Positions 9,767-19,403 of a DNA stretch of 64,000 bases are shown piece after piece. The notes under the pieces were generated by a model. The model was not told where the DNA came from and searched no databases. It saw only the letters and a program-made list of their open reading frames with translations. The stretch spans positions 124,001 to 188,000 of the forward strand of contig NZ_BQHW01000006.1 of the NCBI RefSeq assembly GCF_021602025.1, given 5' to 3'. Made by a program: the position numbers and the translations under genes. Origin of the DNA: Pseudomonas ceruminis. GTDB taxonomy: Bacteria > Pseudomonadota > Gammaproteobacteria > Pseudomonadales > Pseudomonadaceae. Positions within the stretch are counted from its first letter, which is position 1. Every line of letters begins with the position of its first letter.

Positions 9767-10795
9767 ATGAAGATGTTGAAAACCACCCTGGCAGTCCTCA
9801 CCGCTGCCGCCGCATTGGGCGCGGTGAGCAATGCCCAGGCCGGCGCCACGCTCGATGCGGTGAAGAAGAAGGGCTTCGTCCAGTGTGGCGTGAGCGACGG
9901 TCTTCCAGGCTTCTCGGTACCTGATGCCAAAGGCACCATCGTCGGTATCGACGCCGATGTCTGCCGCGCCGTGGCCGCCGCAGTGTTCGGCGACGCCACC
10001 AAGGTCAAGTTCAGCCAGCTCAACGCCAAGGAACGCTTCACCGCCCTGCAGTCCGGCGAAGTCGATGTGCTGTCGCGCAACACCACCTGGACCAGCTCGC
10101 GTGACGCTGGCATGGGCCTGGTGTTCGCCGGTGTCACCTACTATGACGGCGTCGGCTTCCTGGTCAACAAGAAGCTCGGCGTGTCCAGCGCCAAGGAGCT
10201 CGATGGCGCGACCATCTGTATCCAGGCCGGTACCACCACCGAACTGAACGTGTCCGACTACTTCCGCGCCAATGGCCTGAAATACACGCCGATTACCTTC
10301 GACACCTCTGACGAAAGCGCCAAGTCCCTGGAGTCCGGCCGTTGCGACGTGCTCACCTCGGACAAGTCGCAGCTGTTCGCCCAGCGGTCCAAGCTGGCCG
10401 CACCGACCGACTATGTGGTACTGCCGGAAACCATCTCCAAGGAGCCGCTGGGCCCTGTGGTGCGCAAGGGCGACGAGGAGTGGTTCAGCATCGTCAAGTG
10501 GACCCTGTTCGCCATGCTCAACGCCGAAGAGGCGGGCATCACCTCGAAGAACGTCGAGGCCGAGGCCAAGTCTACCAAGAACCCGGACAATGCCCGCCTG
10601 CTGGGCGCTGACGGTGAGTACGGCAAGGACCTCAAACTGCCCAAGGACTGGGTAGTGCAGATCGTCAAACAAGTGGGTAACTATGGCGAAGTGTTCGAGA
10701 AGAACCTGGGCCAGAGCACTGATCTGAAGATCGACCGTGGCATGAACGCCCTGTGGAACAACGGCGGCATCCAGTACGCACCACCGGTGCGCTGA
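9767..10795 (+). CDS. aapJ: General L-amino acid ABC transporter, periplasmic binding protein AapJ
   Basis: Product of 342 residues that captures amino acids in the periplasm for the AapQMP permease. A cleavable signal peptide ends at AQA, about residue 25. The mature protein has the SBP family 3 fold: GFVQCGVSDGLPGFSVPDAKG, GIDADVCRAVAAAVFGD, VDVLSRNTTWTSSRD and TICIQAGTTTELN. Length is typical for AapJ/BztA and longer than single-specificity binding proteins. ATG 9767 follows GGAGG. A strong hairpin separates it from aapQ, consistent with the binding protein being made in excess. Confidence 0.93.
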   Translation: MKMLKTTLAVLTAAAALGAVSNAQAGATLDAVKKKGFVQCGVSDGLPGFSVPDAKGTIVGIDADVCRAVAAAVFGDATKVKFSQLNAKERFTALQSGEVDVLSRNTTWTSSRDAGMGLVFAGVTYYDGVGFLVNKKLGVSSAKELDGATICIQAGTTTELNVSDYFRANGLKYTPITFDTSDESAKSLESGRCDVLTSDKSQLFAQRSKLAAPTDYVVLPETISKEPLGPVVRKGDEEWFSIVKWTLFAMLNAEEAGITSKNVEAEAKSTKNPDNARLLGADGEYGKDLKLPKDWVVQIVKQVGNYGEVFEKNLGQSTDLKIDRGMNALWNNGGIQYAPPVR

Positions 10796-10805
10796 TAGCT
10801 GCACC

Positions 10806-10830
10806 CTGCGGCGGCATCCCGCCGCCGCAG
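10806..10830 (+). promoter_or_regulatory. Intercistronic stem-loop after aapJ
   Basis: Perfect 10-bp stem CTGCGGCGGC / GCCGCCGCAG around a 5-base loop, in the gap between aapJ and aapQ, with no T-run. It probably stabilises the aapJ segment of the transcript or causes partial termination, lowering permease expression. Confidence 0.6.
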
Positions 10831-10862
10831 GCTGTTCGAATCCCTACTGTCCGGGGCACTTC

Positions 10863-12041
10863 ATGCAAAATCGAATCGGCGCACAAAAGGGGCCTTCCCT
10901 GAGCGATCCACGTGTGCGCGCGTGGCTGTTCCAGATCCTCACGATCGTCCTTGTGGTGGGTTTGGGCTGGTACCTGTTTCACAATACGCAGACCAACCTG
11001 CAACACCGGGGGATTACCTCTGGCTTCGACTTTCTCGACCGCAGTGCCGGCTTCGGCATCGCCCAGCACCTGATTCCTTATGTGGAGTCCGACAGCTATG
11101 CACGGGTGTTCGTCATCGGCTTGCTCAATACCCTGCTGGTGACCTTCATCGGTGTGATCCTGGCTACGGTCCTGGGTTTCATCATCGGCGTGGCGCGGTT
11201 GTCACCGAATTGGATGATCAACAAGCTGGCGACGGTGTATGTCGAGACGTTCCGCAACATCCCGCCACTGTTGCAGATCCTGTTCTGGTACTTCGCGGTA
11301 TTCCTGACCCTGCCGGGGCCACGGGGCAGCATCAACGTCAACGACACCTTCTTCATCAGCAACCGGGGCCTGAACATGCCGGGGGCCTCCATGGCAGACG
11401 GCTTTTGGCCGTTCGTCATTGCCCTGGCCCTGGCGATCGTCGCGGTTGTGGTGATGGTGCGCCAGGCCAACAAACGCTTCAACGAAACCGGTCAACCGTT
11501 TCACACGTTCTGGGTGGGGCTTGCGCTGTTCATCGGCATCCTCGGCGCCTGTGTGCTGGTGTTCGGCAACCCCGTGCATTGGGAAGTACCGCAACTCAAA
11601 GGCTTCAACTTCGTTGGCGGCTGGGTGCTGATCCCCGAGTTGCTGGCGCTGACCCTGGCGCTGACCATCTATACCGCTGCGTTCATCGCAGAAATCGTGC
11701 GTTCGGGTATTCGTTCGGTCAGCCACGGCCAGACCGAGGCCGCCCGTTCGCTCGGTCTGCGTGAAGGCCCGACCCTACGCAAGGTGATCATCCCCCAGGC
11801 GCTGCGCGTGATCATCCCGCCGCTGACCAGCCAGTACCTGAACCTGGCGAAGAACTCCTCGCTGGCCGCCGGTATCGGCTACCCGGAGATGGTGTCGCTG
11901 TTCGCCGGCACGGTGCTCAATCAGACCGGCCAGGCCATCGAGGTGATCGCCATCACCATGAGTGTCTATCTCGCCATCAGCATCAGCATTTCGCTGCTGA
12001 TGAACTGGTACAACAAGCGCATCGCGCTGATCGAGCGGTGA
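10863..12041 (+). CDS. aapQ: General L-amino acid ABC transporter permease AapQ
   Basis: Product of 392 residues, an inner-membrane permease of the HisMQ type with the enlarged N-terminal half typical of AapQ/BztB. Hydrophobic helices begin at FQILTIVLVVGLGWYL and continue through VFVIGLLNTLLVTFIGVILATVLGF. The EAA loop, the contact site for the ATPase, is SHGQTEAARSLGLREGPTLRKVIIPQALRVIIP near the C-terminus. ATG 10863. It should pair with AapM. Confidence 0.93.
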   Translation: MQNRIGAQKGPSLSDPRVRAWLFQILTIVLVVGLGWYLFHNTQTNLQHRGITSGFDFLDRSAGFGIAQHLIPYVESDSYARVFVIGLLNTLLVTFIGVILATVLGFIIGVARLSPNWMINKLATVYVETFRNIPPLLQILFWYFAVFLTLPGPRGSINVNDTFFISNRGLNMPGASMADGFWPFVIALALAIVAVVVMVRQANKRFNETGQPFHTFWVGLALFIGILGACVLVFGNPVHWEVPQLKGFNFVGGWVLIPELLALTLALTIYTAAFIAEIVRSGIRSVSHGQTEAARSLGLREGPTLRKVIIPQALRVIIPPLTSQYLNLAKNSSLAAGIGYPEMVSLFAGTVLNQTGQAIEVIAITMSVYLAISISISLLMNWYNKRIALIER

Positions 12042-12051
12042 GGATACGCCC

Positions 12052-13149
12052 GTGAATGCCCATGTTTTCAAACCTGACATGCCGCCACCGGTGAAGACCG
12101 TCGGCGTGCTCGCATGGATGCGTGCAAACCTGTTCTCCAGCTGGCTCAACACCCTGCTGACCCTGTTCGCCGTGTACCTGGTGTGGCTGATCGTACCGCC
12201 ACTGGTGCAGTGGGCGTTCATCGATGCCAACTGGGTCGGCACCACCCGTGCCGACTGCACCAAGGAGGGGGCCTGCTGGGTGTTCGTGCAGCAGCGTTTC
12301 GGCCAGTTCATGTATGGCTACTACCCGGTGGAACTGCGCTGGCGTGTAGACCTGACCGTGTGGCTGGCGGTGCTCGGCGCGGCGCCGCTGTTCATCAGGC
12401 GCTTCCCGCGCAAGGCGGCGTATGGCCTGTGCTTCCTGGTGCTGTACCCGATCCTGGCCTACCTGCTGCTGCACGGCGGCAGCTTTGGTCTGCAGAACGT
12501 CGCAACCAGCCAGTGGGGCGGTCTGATGCTTACCCTGGTGATTGCCACGGTGGGCATTGTCGGCGCCTTGCCGCTGGGCATCCTGCTGGCACTGGGGCGG
12601 CGTTCGCGCATGCCGGCAGTGAAGGTGGTGTGTGTGACCTTCATCGAGTTCTGGCGCGGCGTGCCGCTGATCACGGTGCTGTTCATGTCGTCGGTGATGC
12701 TGCCGTTGTTCCTGCCCGAAGGCATGAGCTTCGACAAGCTGCTGCGGGCCATGATCGGCGTGATCCTGTTCCAGTCGGCGTACGTTGCCGAAGTGGTGCG
12801 TGGCGGCCTGCAGGCCATCCCCAAGGGCCAGTATGAAGCGGCCGCAGCCATGGGCCTGGGCTACTGGCGCTCGATGGGCCTGGTGATTCTGCCGCAAGCG
12901 CTCAAGCTGGTGATCCCCGGCATCGTCAACACCTTCATCGCACTGTTCAAGGACACCAGCCTGGTGATCATCATCGGCCTGTTCGACCTGCTCAACAGCG
13001 TCAAGCAAGCCGCTGCCGACCCGGCCTGGCTGGGCATGGCCACTGAAGGCTATGTGTTCGCTGCCCTGGTGTTCTGGATTTTCTGTTTCGGTATGTCCCG
13101 CTACTCCATGCACTTGGAGCGCAAGCTGGACACTGGCCACAAGCGTTAG
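12052..13149 (+). CDS. aapM: General L-amino acid ABC transporter permease AapM
   Basis: Product of 365 residues, the second permease subunit. The start is GTG 12052, ten bases after the aapQ stop, with GAGGA in the gap. Several membrane segments are visible, including [18 protein letters not shown] and [19 protein letters not shown]. The EAA loop is [19 protein letters not shown] followed by [15 protein letters not shown]. An ATG seven bases downstream is out of frame, so GTG is favoured. Confidence 0.92.
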   Translation: MNAHVFKPDMPPPVKTVGVLAWMRANLFSSWLNTLLTLFAVYLVWLIVPPLVQWAFIDANWVGTTRADCTKEGACWVFVQQRFGQFMYGYYPVELRWRVDLTVWLAVLGAAPLFIRRFPRKAAYGLCFLVLYPILAYLLLHGGSFGLQNVATSQWGGLMLTLVIATVGIVGALPLGILLALGRRSRMPAVKVVCVTFIEFWRGVPLITVLFMSSVMLPLFLPEGMSFDKLLRAMIGVILFQSAYVAEVVRGGLQAIPKGQYEAAAAMGLGYWRSMGLVILPQALKLVIPGIVNTFIALFKDTSLVIIIGLFDLLNSVKQAAADPAWLGMATEGYVFAALVFWIFCFGMSRYSMHLERKLDTGHKR

Positions 13150-13159
13150 GAGTTTCTAT

Positions 13160-13924
13160 ATGAGTGAAGCGATCAAGCAGCCTGCCGGCCCCGAAGGCAT
13201 CATCCAGATGCAGGGCGTGAACAAGTGGTATGGCCAGTTCCATGTGCTCAAGGACATCAACCTGAACGTACGTCAGGGCGAGCGTATTGTGTTGTGCGGG
13301 CCGTCCGGCTCGGGCAAGTCCACCACCATCCGCTGCCTCAACCGCCTGGAAGAGCACCAGCAGGGGCGCATCGTGGTCGATGGCGTGGAACTGACCAACG
13401 ACCTCAAGCAGATCGAGGCGATCCGCCGTGAGGTGGGCATGGTGTTCCAGCACTTCAACCTGTTCCCCCACCTGACCATCCTTGAGAACTGCACCCTGGC
13501 GCCCATGTGGGTACGCAAGATGCCGCGGCGCAAGGCGGAGGAGATCGCCATGCACTACTTGGAGCGTGTGCGTATTCCCGAGCAGGCGCACAAGTTCCCC
13601 GGGCAGTTGTCCGGTGGCCAGCAGCAGCGTGTGGCGATTGCCCGGGCGCTGTGCATGAAGCCGAAGATCATGCTGTTCGACGAGCCGACCTCGGCGCTCG
13701 ACCCGGAGATGGTCAAGGAAGTGCTCGATACCATGGTGGGGTTGGCCGAGGACGGCATGACCATGCTCTGCGTAACCCACGAAATGGGCTTTGCCCGGAC
13801 CGTGGCGAACCGGGTGATCTTCATGGACAAGGGGGAGATCGTGGAACAGGCGGCGCCAGATGATTTCTTCGACCGGCCGCGCAGTGACCGGACCAAGTTG
13901 TTCCTGAGCCAGATCCTGCATTGA
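13160..13924 (+). CDS. aapP: General L-amino acid ABC transporter ATP-binding protein AapP
   Basis: Product of 254 residues that energises AapQM. Walker A is GPSGSGKST, the Q-loop sits in [15 protein letters not shown], the signature is [15 protein letters not shown], Walker B is [14 protein letters not shown], and the switch histidine is in VTHEMGF. I start at ATG 13160 (MSEAIKQP) with TAGGAG just upstream, rather than 36 codons earlier inside aapM. Last gene of the operon; a stem-loop follows. Confidence 0.95.
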   Translation: MSEAIKQPAGPEGIIQMQGVNKWYGQFHVLKDINLNVRQGERIVLCGPSGSGKSTTIRCLNRLEEHQQGRIVVDGVELTNDLKQIEAIRREVGMVFQHFNLFPHLTILENCTLAPMWVRKMPRRKAEEIAMHYLERVRIPEQAHKFPGQLSGGQQQRVAIARALCMKPKIMLFDEPTSALDPEMVKEVLDTMVGLAEDGMTMLCVTHEMGFARTVANRVIFMDKGEIVEQAAPDDFFDRPRSDRTKLFLSQILH

Positions 13925-13932
13925 TGCAGGCG

Positions 13933-13949
13933 GGGCCGCTTAGCGGCCC
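13933..13949 (+). terminator. Hairpin after aapP
   Basis: GGGCCGC-TTA-GCGGCCC, a perfect 7-bp stem nine bases past the aapP stop, without a T-run. Plausible operon end. Confidence 0.45.
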
Positions 13950-13994
13950 AATCGCCGGCCAGCCGATCCAAAGCGCAAGGCTAACCCTGCTTGA

Positions 13995-14036
13995 TGTGGG
14001 AGCGGGCTTGCCCCGCGAACACCGGCGACGCCGGTG
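13995..14036 (-). repeat. REP-like element
   Basis: Contains TGTGGGAGCGGGCTTGCCCC followed by GCGAA, the complement of the P. putida REP core TTCGCGGG...CCCGCTCCCACA, and then the hairpin CACCGGCGACGCCGGTG. It lies between converging aapP and algW. Confidence 0.6.
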
Positions 14037-14109
14037 CCAGCATCGTTTGCAAGCGACGAGGGTGCTCCCGCTGCGCCAGCCCTAGGCCTGGCTCGCAACA
14101 CCGCGGTCT

Positions 14110-15270
14110 TTACTTTTCTTCCTGAGTCGCCGCCGGGGCTGGCGGTGGGCGCAGCCCTACCTCGGCCACCAGCTTCAGCTGTTGCCCATTGCGCACCACC
14201 TCGATGGTGATCTTCTCGTTGGGCTTGATCCGCGCCACCTGGTTCATCGACTTGCGCCCATCACCTGCCGGTTCGCCATTGATGCTCAGGATCACATCAC
14301 CCAGCTGCAAGCCTGCCTTCTGCGCCGGCCCGTCACGGAAAATCCCCGCCACTACGATCCCTGGGCGGCCCTGCATGCCGAACGATTCAGCCAGCTCCTG
14401 GCTCAAAGGCTGAACTTCAATGCCCAGCCAGCCACGGATCACCTGGCCATGCTCGACGATCGACTTCATCACCTCCAGGGCCAGTTTGACCGGGATGGCG
14501 AAGCCAATGCCCTGTGAACCGCCCGACTTGGAGAAGATCGCGGTATTGATGCCCACCAGGTTGCCGTTGGCATCGACCAGTGCACCGCCGGAGTTGCCAG
14601 GGTTGATCGCGGCGTCGGTCTGGATGAAATCTTCGTAGTTGTTCAGACCCAGCTGGTTGCGGCCAGTGGCACTGATGATGCCCATGGTGACGGTCTGGCC
14701 AACGCCGAAGGGGTTGCCGATGGCCAGCGTGACGTCACCGATGTGGATGTTGTCGGAGCGGCCGATGGTGATCGCCGGCAGGTTCTTGAGGTCGATCTTC
14801 AGTACCGCGAGGTCGGTCTCAGGGTCGCTGCCGATCACCCGCGCCAGGGTTTCGCGGCCATCCTTGAGCGCAACCACAATCTGGTCGGCGCCGCTGGTGA
14901 CGTGGTTGTTGGTCAGCAGGTAGCCTTCAGGGCTCATGATTACCGCCGAACCCAGGCTCGACTCCCAGCGCCGCTGCTTGGGCAGGTTATCGCCGAAGAA
15001 ACGGCGGAACTGCGGGTCTTCGAACAGCGGGTGGGCGTTCTTGTTCACTACCTTGGTGGTGTACAGGTTGACCACCGCCGGGGCGGCCAACGTCACGGCG
15101 TCGGCGTAGGACACCGGGCCCTGCATGATCTGCGTGGTCTGTGGCGCCTGTTGCAGGTTGACATCCTGGCTGGGCAGGCCGACCCACTGCGGGAAGCGCT
15201 GGATGATCAGCATGGCGATCAGTACGCCGGTGAGCAGGGGCCAGCCAAAGTAACGCAACGCCTTGAACAT
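14110..15270 (-). CDS. algW: DegS-type periplasmic serine protease AlgW
   Basis: Product of 386 residues. In Pseudomonas AlgW makes the first cut in the anti-sigma factor MucA, releasing AlgU for alginate and envelope-stress genes. One N-terminal membrane anchor (residues about 8-24, WPLLTGVLIAMLII) holds it in the inner membrane. The trypsin-like domain has His near 123 (LTNNHVTSG), Asp near 153 (DPETDLAVLK) and Ser near 227 (NPGNSGGAL). A single C-terminal PDZ domain follows (GWLGIEVQPL, AGLQLGDVILSINGE). One PDZ and a retained anchor identify AlgW/DegS rather than MucD/DegP. Start is ATG 15270; a 16-residue upstream extension lacks support. Confidence 0.93.
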   Translation of the reverse strand: MFKALRYFGWPLLTGVLIAMLIIQRFPQWVGLPSQDVNLQQAPQTTQIMQGPVSYADAVTLAAPAVVNLYTTKVVNKNAHPLFEDPQFRRFFGDNLPKQRRWESSLGSAVIMSPEGYLLTNNHVTSGADQIVVALKDGRETLARVIGSDPETDLAVLKIDLKNLPAITIGRSDNIHIGDVTLAIGNPFGVGQTVTMGIISATGRNQLGLNNYEDFIQTDAAINPGNSGGALVDANGNLVGINTAIFSKSGGSQGIGFAIPVKLALEVMKSIVEHGQVIRGWLGIEVQPLSQELAESFGMQGRPGIVVAGIFRDGPAQKAGLQLGDVILSINGEPAGDGRKSMNQVARIKPNEKITIEVVRNGQQLKLVAEVGLRPPPAPAATQEEK

Positions 15271-15365
15271 GAATGAATCCTGGAAAGAGCACAGGCCAGC
15301 GGCCGCGCAGTGGGGCATGAACGCGCGCGATCATACACCGGTTCCCCCAGTGCCGGCGACGGCCC

Positions 15366-15383
15366 ATAATGGCCGGCATTATA
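15366..15383. promoter_or_regulatory. Palindrome over divergent algW / nif3 promoters
   Basis: ATAATG-GCCGG-CATTAT is an inverted repeat with 6-bp arms. On the minus strand the same bases give a perfect TATAAT (15383-15378) pointing to algW. The symmetry could be an operator or simply two facing -10 elements; no good -35 is seen. Confidence 0.35.
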
Positions 15384-15438
15384 CGGGCGTTCGCTAAGCG
15401 TTGTGCCCGAGAAAAGCGCAGTTTTCGAGGAGATTTTC

Positions 15439-16197
15439 ATGGCCGTCGCTCTAACCACCCTGGTCGAGGAAGCCGAGCGCTACCTGGGCAGTGCGAAGAT
15501 CCAGGACTATTGCCCCAACGGTCTGCAAGTCGAAGGCCGGCCGCAGGTCAGCCGTATAGTCAGCGGTGTAACGGCCAGCCAGGCCCTGTTGGACGCCGCC
15601 GTCGAGGCTGAGGCCGACCTGGTGCTGGTGCACCATGGTTACTTCTGGAAGGGCGAGAATCCGTGCGTCACCGGCATTCGCCAGCGCCGCCTGAAAACCT
15701 TGCTGAGCAACGATATCAGCCTGTTGGCGTTCCACCTGCCGCTGGACGTGCACCCGGAGGTGGGCAACAACGTGCAGTTGGCGCGGCAGCTGGAGATCAT
15801 TGTCGAAGGGCCGCTGGACCCAGAGAACCCCAAGGTGGTCGGGCTGGTCGGCTCGCTGGCCGAGCCGATGACCGCACGGGATTTCGCCCGGCGCGTGCAG
15901 GAAGTCCTGGGGCGTGAGCCGTTGTTGGTCGAAGGTGACGACATGATCCGCCGGATCGGTTGGTGCACCGGCGGCGGGCAGGGTTACATCGACACCGCGA
16001 TAGCGGGCGGGGTGGACCTGTACCTGACCGGTGAAGCGTCCGAGCAGACCTATCACAGCGCACGCGAGAATGGGGTCAGCTTCATTGCCGCCGGGCATCA
16101 TGCCACCGAGCGCTATGGGGTGCAGGCGTTGGGCGATTACCTGGCGCGGCGGTTTGCCGTTGAGCACCTGTTCATCGACTGTCCGAACCCGATCTGA
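15439..16197 (+). CDS. Nif3-like dinuclear metal-centre protein (YbgI family)
   Basis: Product of 252 residues. Family members are toroidal hexamers with a di-metal site; a GTP cyclohydrolase-like activity has been proposed but the cellular role is unclear. Signatures are DYCPNGLQVEGRP, LVHHGYFWKGENP (paired metal-binding histidines), LLAFHLPLDVHPEVGNN and, near the C-terminus, FIAAGHHATERYGVQALG with the third histidine cluster. I chose ATG 15439 (MAVALTTLVEEAE), with GAGGAG upstream, over an in-frame start 12 codons earlier. The gene is divergent from algW. Confidence 0.9.
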   Translation: MAVALTTLVEEAERYLGSAKIQDYCPNGLQVEGRPQVSRIVSGVTASQALLDAAVEAEADLVLVHHGYFWKGENPCVTGIRQRRLKTLLSNDISLLAFHLPLDVHPEVGNNVQLARQLEIIVEGPLDPENPKVVGLVGSLAEPMTARDFARRVQEVLGREPLLVEGDDMIRRIGWCTGGGQGYIDTAIAGGVDLYLTGEASEQTYHSARENGVSFIAAGHHATERYGVQALGDYLARRFAVEHLFIDCPNPI

Positions 16198-16230
16198 ATC
16201 GGTGTTGCCTTCTTCGCGGGCACGCTTACC

Positions 16231-16277
16231 GGGGCCGCGCGGCCCCTGTAGCGGCGGGTTTACCCGCGAAGAGAGCG
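16231..16277. repeat. Palindrome plus REP element upstream of cysD
   Basis: GGGGCCGCGCGGCCCC (16231-16246) is a perfect 16-base palindrome. Next to it, the stretch to 16277 contains GGCGGGTTTACCCGCGAAGA, the REP core in reverse orientation. A partial REP arm (TTCTTCGCGGGC) lies just before at 16210. It may end the Nif3-gene transcript. Confidence 0.65.
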
Positions 16278-16420
16278 GACACGCTGGCCCAAACCCCCAG
16301 TCATATCGTTAGATTGTTTCGATCTATCCCGCCTCCTAAATAGAATCACCCGCTGTGATAAAGTGACTCGCTCGAACACGGCCCGCTGGCCGTCCATAAG
16401 ATCGTTTTTCGTGAGTAGCC

Positions 16421-17338
16421 ATGGTCGACAAACTGACGCACTTGAAACAGCTGGAGGCGGAGAGCATCCACATCATCCGCGAGGTGGCCGCCGAGTTCGA
16501 CAACCCGGTGATGCTGTACTCGATCGGCAAGGATTCCGCCGTGATGCTGCACTTGGCGCGCAAGGCCTTCTTCCCGGGCAAACTGCCGTTCCCGGTGATG
16601 CACGTCGACACCCAGTGGAAATTCCAGGAGATGTACAGCTTCCGCGACAAGATGGTCGAGGAAATGGGCCTGGAGCTGATCACCCACGTCAACCCCGAGG
16701 GTGTGGCGCAGGGCATCAACCCATTCACCCATGGCTCCTCCAAGCACACCGACATCATGAAAACCCAGGGCCTCAAGCAGGCACTGGACAAGCATGGTTT
16801 CGACGCCGCCTTCGGTGGCGCGCGCCGCGACGAAGAGAAGTCGCGGGCCAAAGAGCGCGTTTACTCGTTCCGGGACAGCAAGCACCGCTGGGACCCGAAG
16901 AACCAGCGCCCCGAGCTGTGGAACGTGTACAACGGCAAGGTCAACAAGGGCGAGTCGATCCGCGTCTTCCCGCTGTCGAACTGGACCGAGCTGGACATCT
17001 GGCAGTACATCTACCTCGAAGGTATCCCGATCGTGCCGCTGTACTTCGCCGCTGAGCGTGAAGTCATCGAGAAAAACGGCACCCTGATCATGATCGACGA
17101 CGAGCGCATCCTCGAGCACCTCTCCGAGGAAGAGAAAGCACGCATCGTCAAGAAGAAGGTGCGTTTCCGTACCCTGGGCTGCTACCCGTTGACGGGCGCT
17201 GTCGAGTCCGAAGCCGAGACGCTGACCGACATCATTCAGGAAATGCTCCTGACGCGCACTTCCGAGCGCCAGGGCCGAGTCATCGACCACGATGGCGCCG
17301 GTTCCATGGAAGACAAAAAACGTCAGGGCTACTTCTAA
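16421..17338 (+). CDS. cysD: Sulfate adenylyltransferase subunit 2 CysD
   Basis: Product of 305 residues, the catalytic ATP sulfurylase subunit that forms APS from ATP and sulfate in the first step of assimilatory sulfate activation. The PP-loop motif SIGKDS is at residues 34-39, and family blocks [31 protein letters not shown] and [16 protein letters not shown] follow. ATG 16421 gives [12 protein letters not shown], the normal start. cysNC begins 16 bases after the stop, so the two are co-transcribed. CysB control is expected from other Pseudomonas, but I could not point to a specific operator. Confidence 0.96.
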   Translation: MVDKLTHLKQLEAESIHIIREVAAEFDNPVMLYSIGKDSAVMLHLARKAFFPGKLPFPVMHVDTQWKFQEMYSFRDKMVEEMGLELITHVNPEGVAQGINPFTHGSSKHTDIMKTQGLKQALDKHGFDAAFGGARRDEEKSRAKERVYSFRDSKHRWDPKNQRPELWNVYNGKVNKGESIRVFPLSNWTELDIWQYIYLEGIPIVPLYFAAEREVIEKNGTLIMIDDERILEHLSEEEKARIVKKKVRFRTLGCYPLTGAVESEAETLTDIIQEMLLTRTSERQGRVIDHDGAGSMEDKKRQGYF

Positions 17339-17354
17339 TTTTCAGGGTTACTCC

Positions 17355-19256
17355 ATGTCGCACCAATCCGATTTGATCAGCGAAGACATCCTCGCTTATC
17401 TGGCTCAGCACGAGCGTAAAGAACTGCTGCGTTTCCTTACCTGCGGCAACGTGGATGACGGCAAGAGCACCCTTATCGGGCGCCTGCTGCACGACTCGAA
17501 GATGATCTACGAGGACCACCTCGAGGCCATCACCCGTGATTCGAAGAAGTCCGGCACCACCGGCGAAGAAGTCGACCTGGCGTTGCTGGTTGACGGCCTG
17601 CAGGCCGAGCGCGAGCAGGGCATCACCATCGATGTCGCCTACCGCTACTTCTCCACCGCCAAGCGCAAGTTCATCATCGCCGATACCCCGGGCCACGAGC
17701 AGTACACCCGCAACATGGCCACCGGCGCTTCGACCTGCGACCTGGCGATCATCCTGGTCGATGCCCGCTACGGTGTGCAGACCCAGACCCGCCGCCACAG
17801 CTATATCGCCTCGTTGCTGGGCATCAAGCACATCGTCGTCGCGATCAACAAGATGGACCTCAAAGGCTTCGATGAAGGCGTCTTCGAGGAAATCAAGGCC
17901 GACTACCTGAAGTTCGCCGAAGCCATCAACCTGACGCCGAGCAGCCTGCACTTCGTGCCGATGTCGGCGCTCAAGGGCGACAACGTGGTCAACCGCAGCG
18001 AGCGTTCGCCGTGGTACACCGGCCCTGCGCTGATGGAAATCCTCGAAACCGTGGAAGTGGCGGCCGACCGCAACTTCACTGACCTGCGTTTCCCGGTGCA
18101 GTACGTCAATCGTCCGAACCTGAACTTCCGCGGCTTTGCCGGCACCATCGCCAGCGGTGTGGTGCACAAGGGTGATGACATCGTCGTGTTGCCGTCGGGC
18201 AAGAGCAGCCGGGTCAAGTCCATCGTCACTTACGAAGGTGAGCTGGAGAACGCCGGCCCAGGCCAGGCCGTGACCCTGACCATGGAAGACGAGATCGACA
18301 TCTCCCGGGGTGACCTGCTGGTGCATGCCGACAACGTACCGCCGGTAACCGACCAGTTTGACGCCATGCTCGTGTGGATGGCCGAGGAGCCGATGCTTCC
18401 TGGCAAGAAGTACGACATCAAGCGTGCCACCAGCTATGTGCCGGGCTCGATTGCCAGCATCACTCACAAGGTCGATGTGAATACGCTGGAGCAGGGCGCT
18501 GCCAGCGCACTGCAACTGAACGAGATCGGCCGCGTCAAGGTTGCCCTGGACGCCGCCATTGCCCTGGACGGTTACGACAGCAACCGCACCACCGGTGCGT
18601 TCATCGTTATCGATCGACTGACCAACGGCACCGTTGGCGCCGGCATGATCATCGCGCCGCCAGTACTGCCGCACGGCAGCACCGGCCAGCATGGCAAGCA
18701 AGCCCACGTCTCCACCGAAGAGCGCGCCCTGCGCTTCGGTCAGCAGCCTGCCACCGTGCTGTTCAGCGGCCTGTCCGGCGCAGGCAAGAGCACCCTGGCC
18801 TATGCCGTTGAGCGCAAGCTGTTCGACATGGGCCGAGCGGTATACGTGCTCGACGGCCAGAACCTGCGCCACGACCTGAACAAGGGCTTGCCGCAGGACC
18901 GCGCCGGCCGCACCGAAAACTGGCGCCGCGCCGCTCATGTGGCGCGCCAGTTCAACGAAGCCGGCCTGTTGACCCTGGCAGCGTTCGTGGCCCCTGACGC
19001 CGAAGGTCGCGAGCAGGCCAAGGCGCTGATCGGCAAGGAGCGCCTGGTGACTGTTTACGTTCAGGCCTCGCCGTTGGCTTGCCGTGAGCGCGACCCGCAA
19101 GGCCTGTACGCTGCCGGTGGCGAGAACATCCCGGGCGAAAGCTTCCCGTTCGATGTACCGCTGGATGCTGACCTGGTGATCGATACTCAGCGCACCAGCG
19201 TCGAAGAAGGTGTGAAGCAGGTGCTGGATGTGCTGCGTCAGCGCGGTGCGATCTAA
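17355..19256 (+). CDS. cysNC: Bifunctional sulfate adenylyltransferase subunit 1 / APS kinase CysNC
   Basis: Product of 633 residues joining two enzymes. Residues 1 to about 440 are the CysN GTPase that drives ATP sulfurylase: P-loop GNVDDGKST (31-39), switch [16 protein letters not shown], then beta-barrel domains. Residues about 455-633 are CysC, which phosphorylates APS to PAPS, with P-loop GLSGAGKST (472-480), [14 protein letters not shown] and [12 protein letters not shown]. The start is ATG 17355 ([12 protein letters not shown]) after AGGG; the upstream in-frame codon lies within cysD. It forms the CysD-CysNC complex. Confidence 0.95.
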   Translation: MSHQSDLISEDILAYLAQHERKELLRFLTCGNVDDGKSTLIGRLLHDSKMIYEDHLEAITRDSKKSGTTGEEVDLALLVDGLQAEREQGITIDVAYRYFSTAKRKFIIADTPGHEQYTRNMATGASTCDLAIILVDARYGVQTQTRRHSYIASLLGIKHIVVAINKMDLKGFDEGVFEEIKADYLKFAEAINLTPSSLHFVPMSALKGDNVVNRSERSPWYTGPALMEILETVEVAADRNFTDLRFPVQYVNRPNLNFRGFAGTIASGVVHKGDDIVVLPSGKSSRVKSIVTYEGELENAGPGQAVTLTMEDEIDISRGDLLVHADNVPPVTDQFDAMLVWMAEEPMLPGKKYDIKRATSYVPGSIASITHKVDVNTLEQGAASALQLNEIGRVKVALDAAIALDGYDSNRTTGAFIVIDRLTNGTVGAGMIIAPPVLPHGSTGQHGKQAHVSTEERALRFGQQPATVLFSGLSGAGKSTLAYAVERKLFDMGRAVYVLDGQNLRHDLNKGLPQDRAGRTENWRRAAHVARQFNEAGLLTLAAFVAPDAEGREQAKALIGKERLVTVYVQASPLACRERDPQGLYAAGGENIPGESFPFDVPLDADLVIDTQRTSVEEGVKQVLDVLRQRGAI

Positions 19257-19271
19257 GCGCTAGCCTGCAGG

Positions 19272-19297
19272 AAAAACCCCGCTTCGGCGGGGTTTTT
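19272..19297 (+). terminator. Intrinsic terminator of cysD-cysNC
   Basis: AAAAACCCCGC-TTCG-GCGGGGTTTTT: an 11-bp symmetrical stem with a TTCG tetraloop and a T-run, 16 bases past the cysNC stop. Confidence 0.92.
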
Positions 19298-19403
19298 CGT
19301 TCTTGAAAGGCGCATTTTTGACCGAGGCTTGCGCGTGGTGCAACGACGCGCCGTGCTTCGAGTTGGCGCACGACCTAGGGCTAGCTCCTCAGGCAAAGCG
19401 GGT

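Noticed and set aside
14110-15270. MucD or DegQ as identity of the serine protease
   Set aside because: Only one PDZ domain and an uncleaved N-terminal anchor are present, which is AlgW/DegS.
17280-19100. A 606-codon minus-strand frame opposite cysNC
   Set aside because: Same shadow pattern; no start site, no homology and the sense gene is certain.
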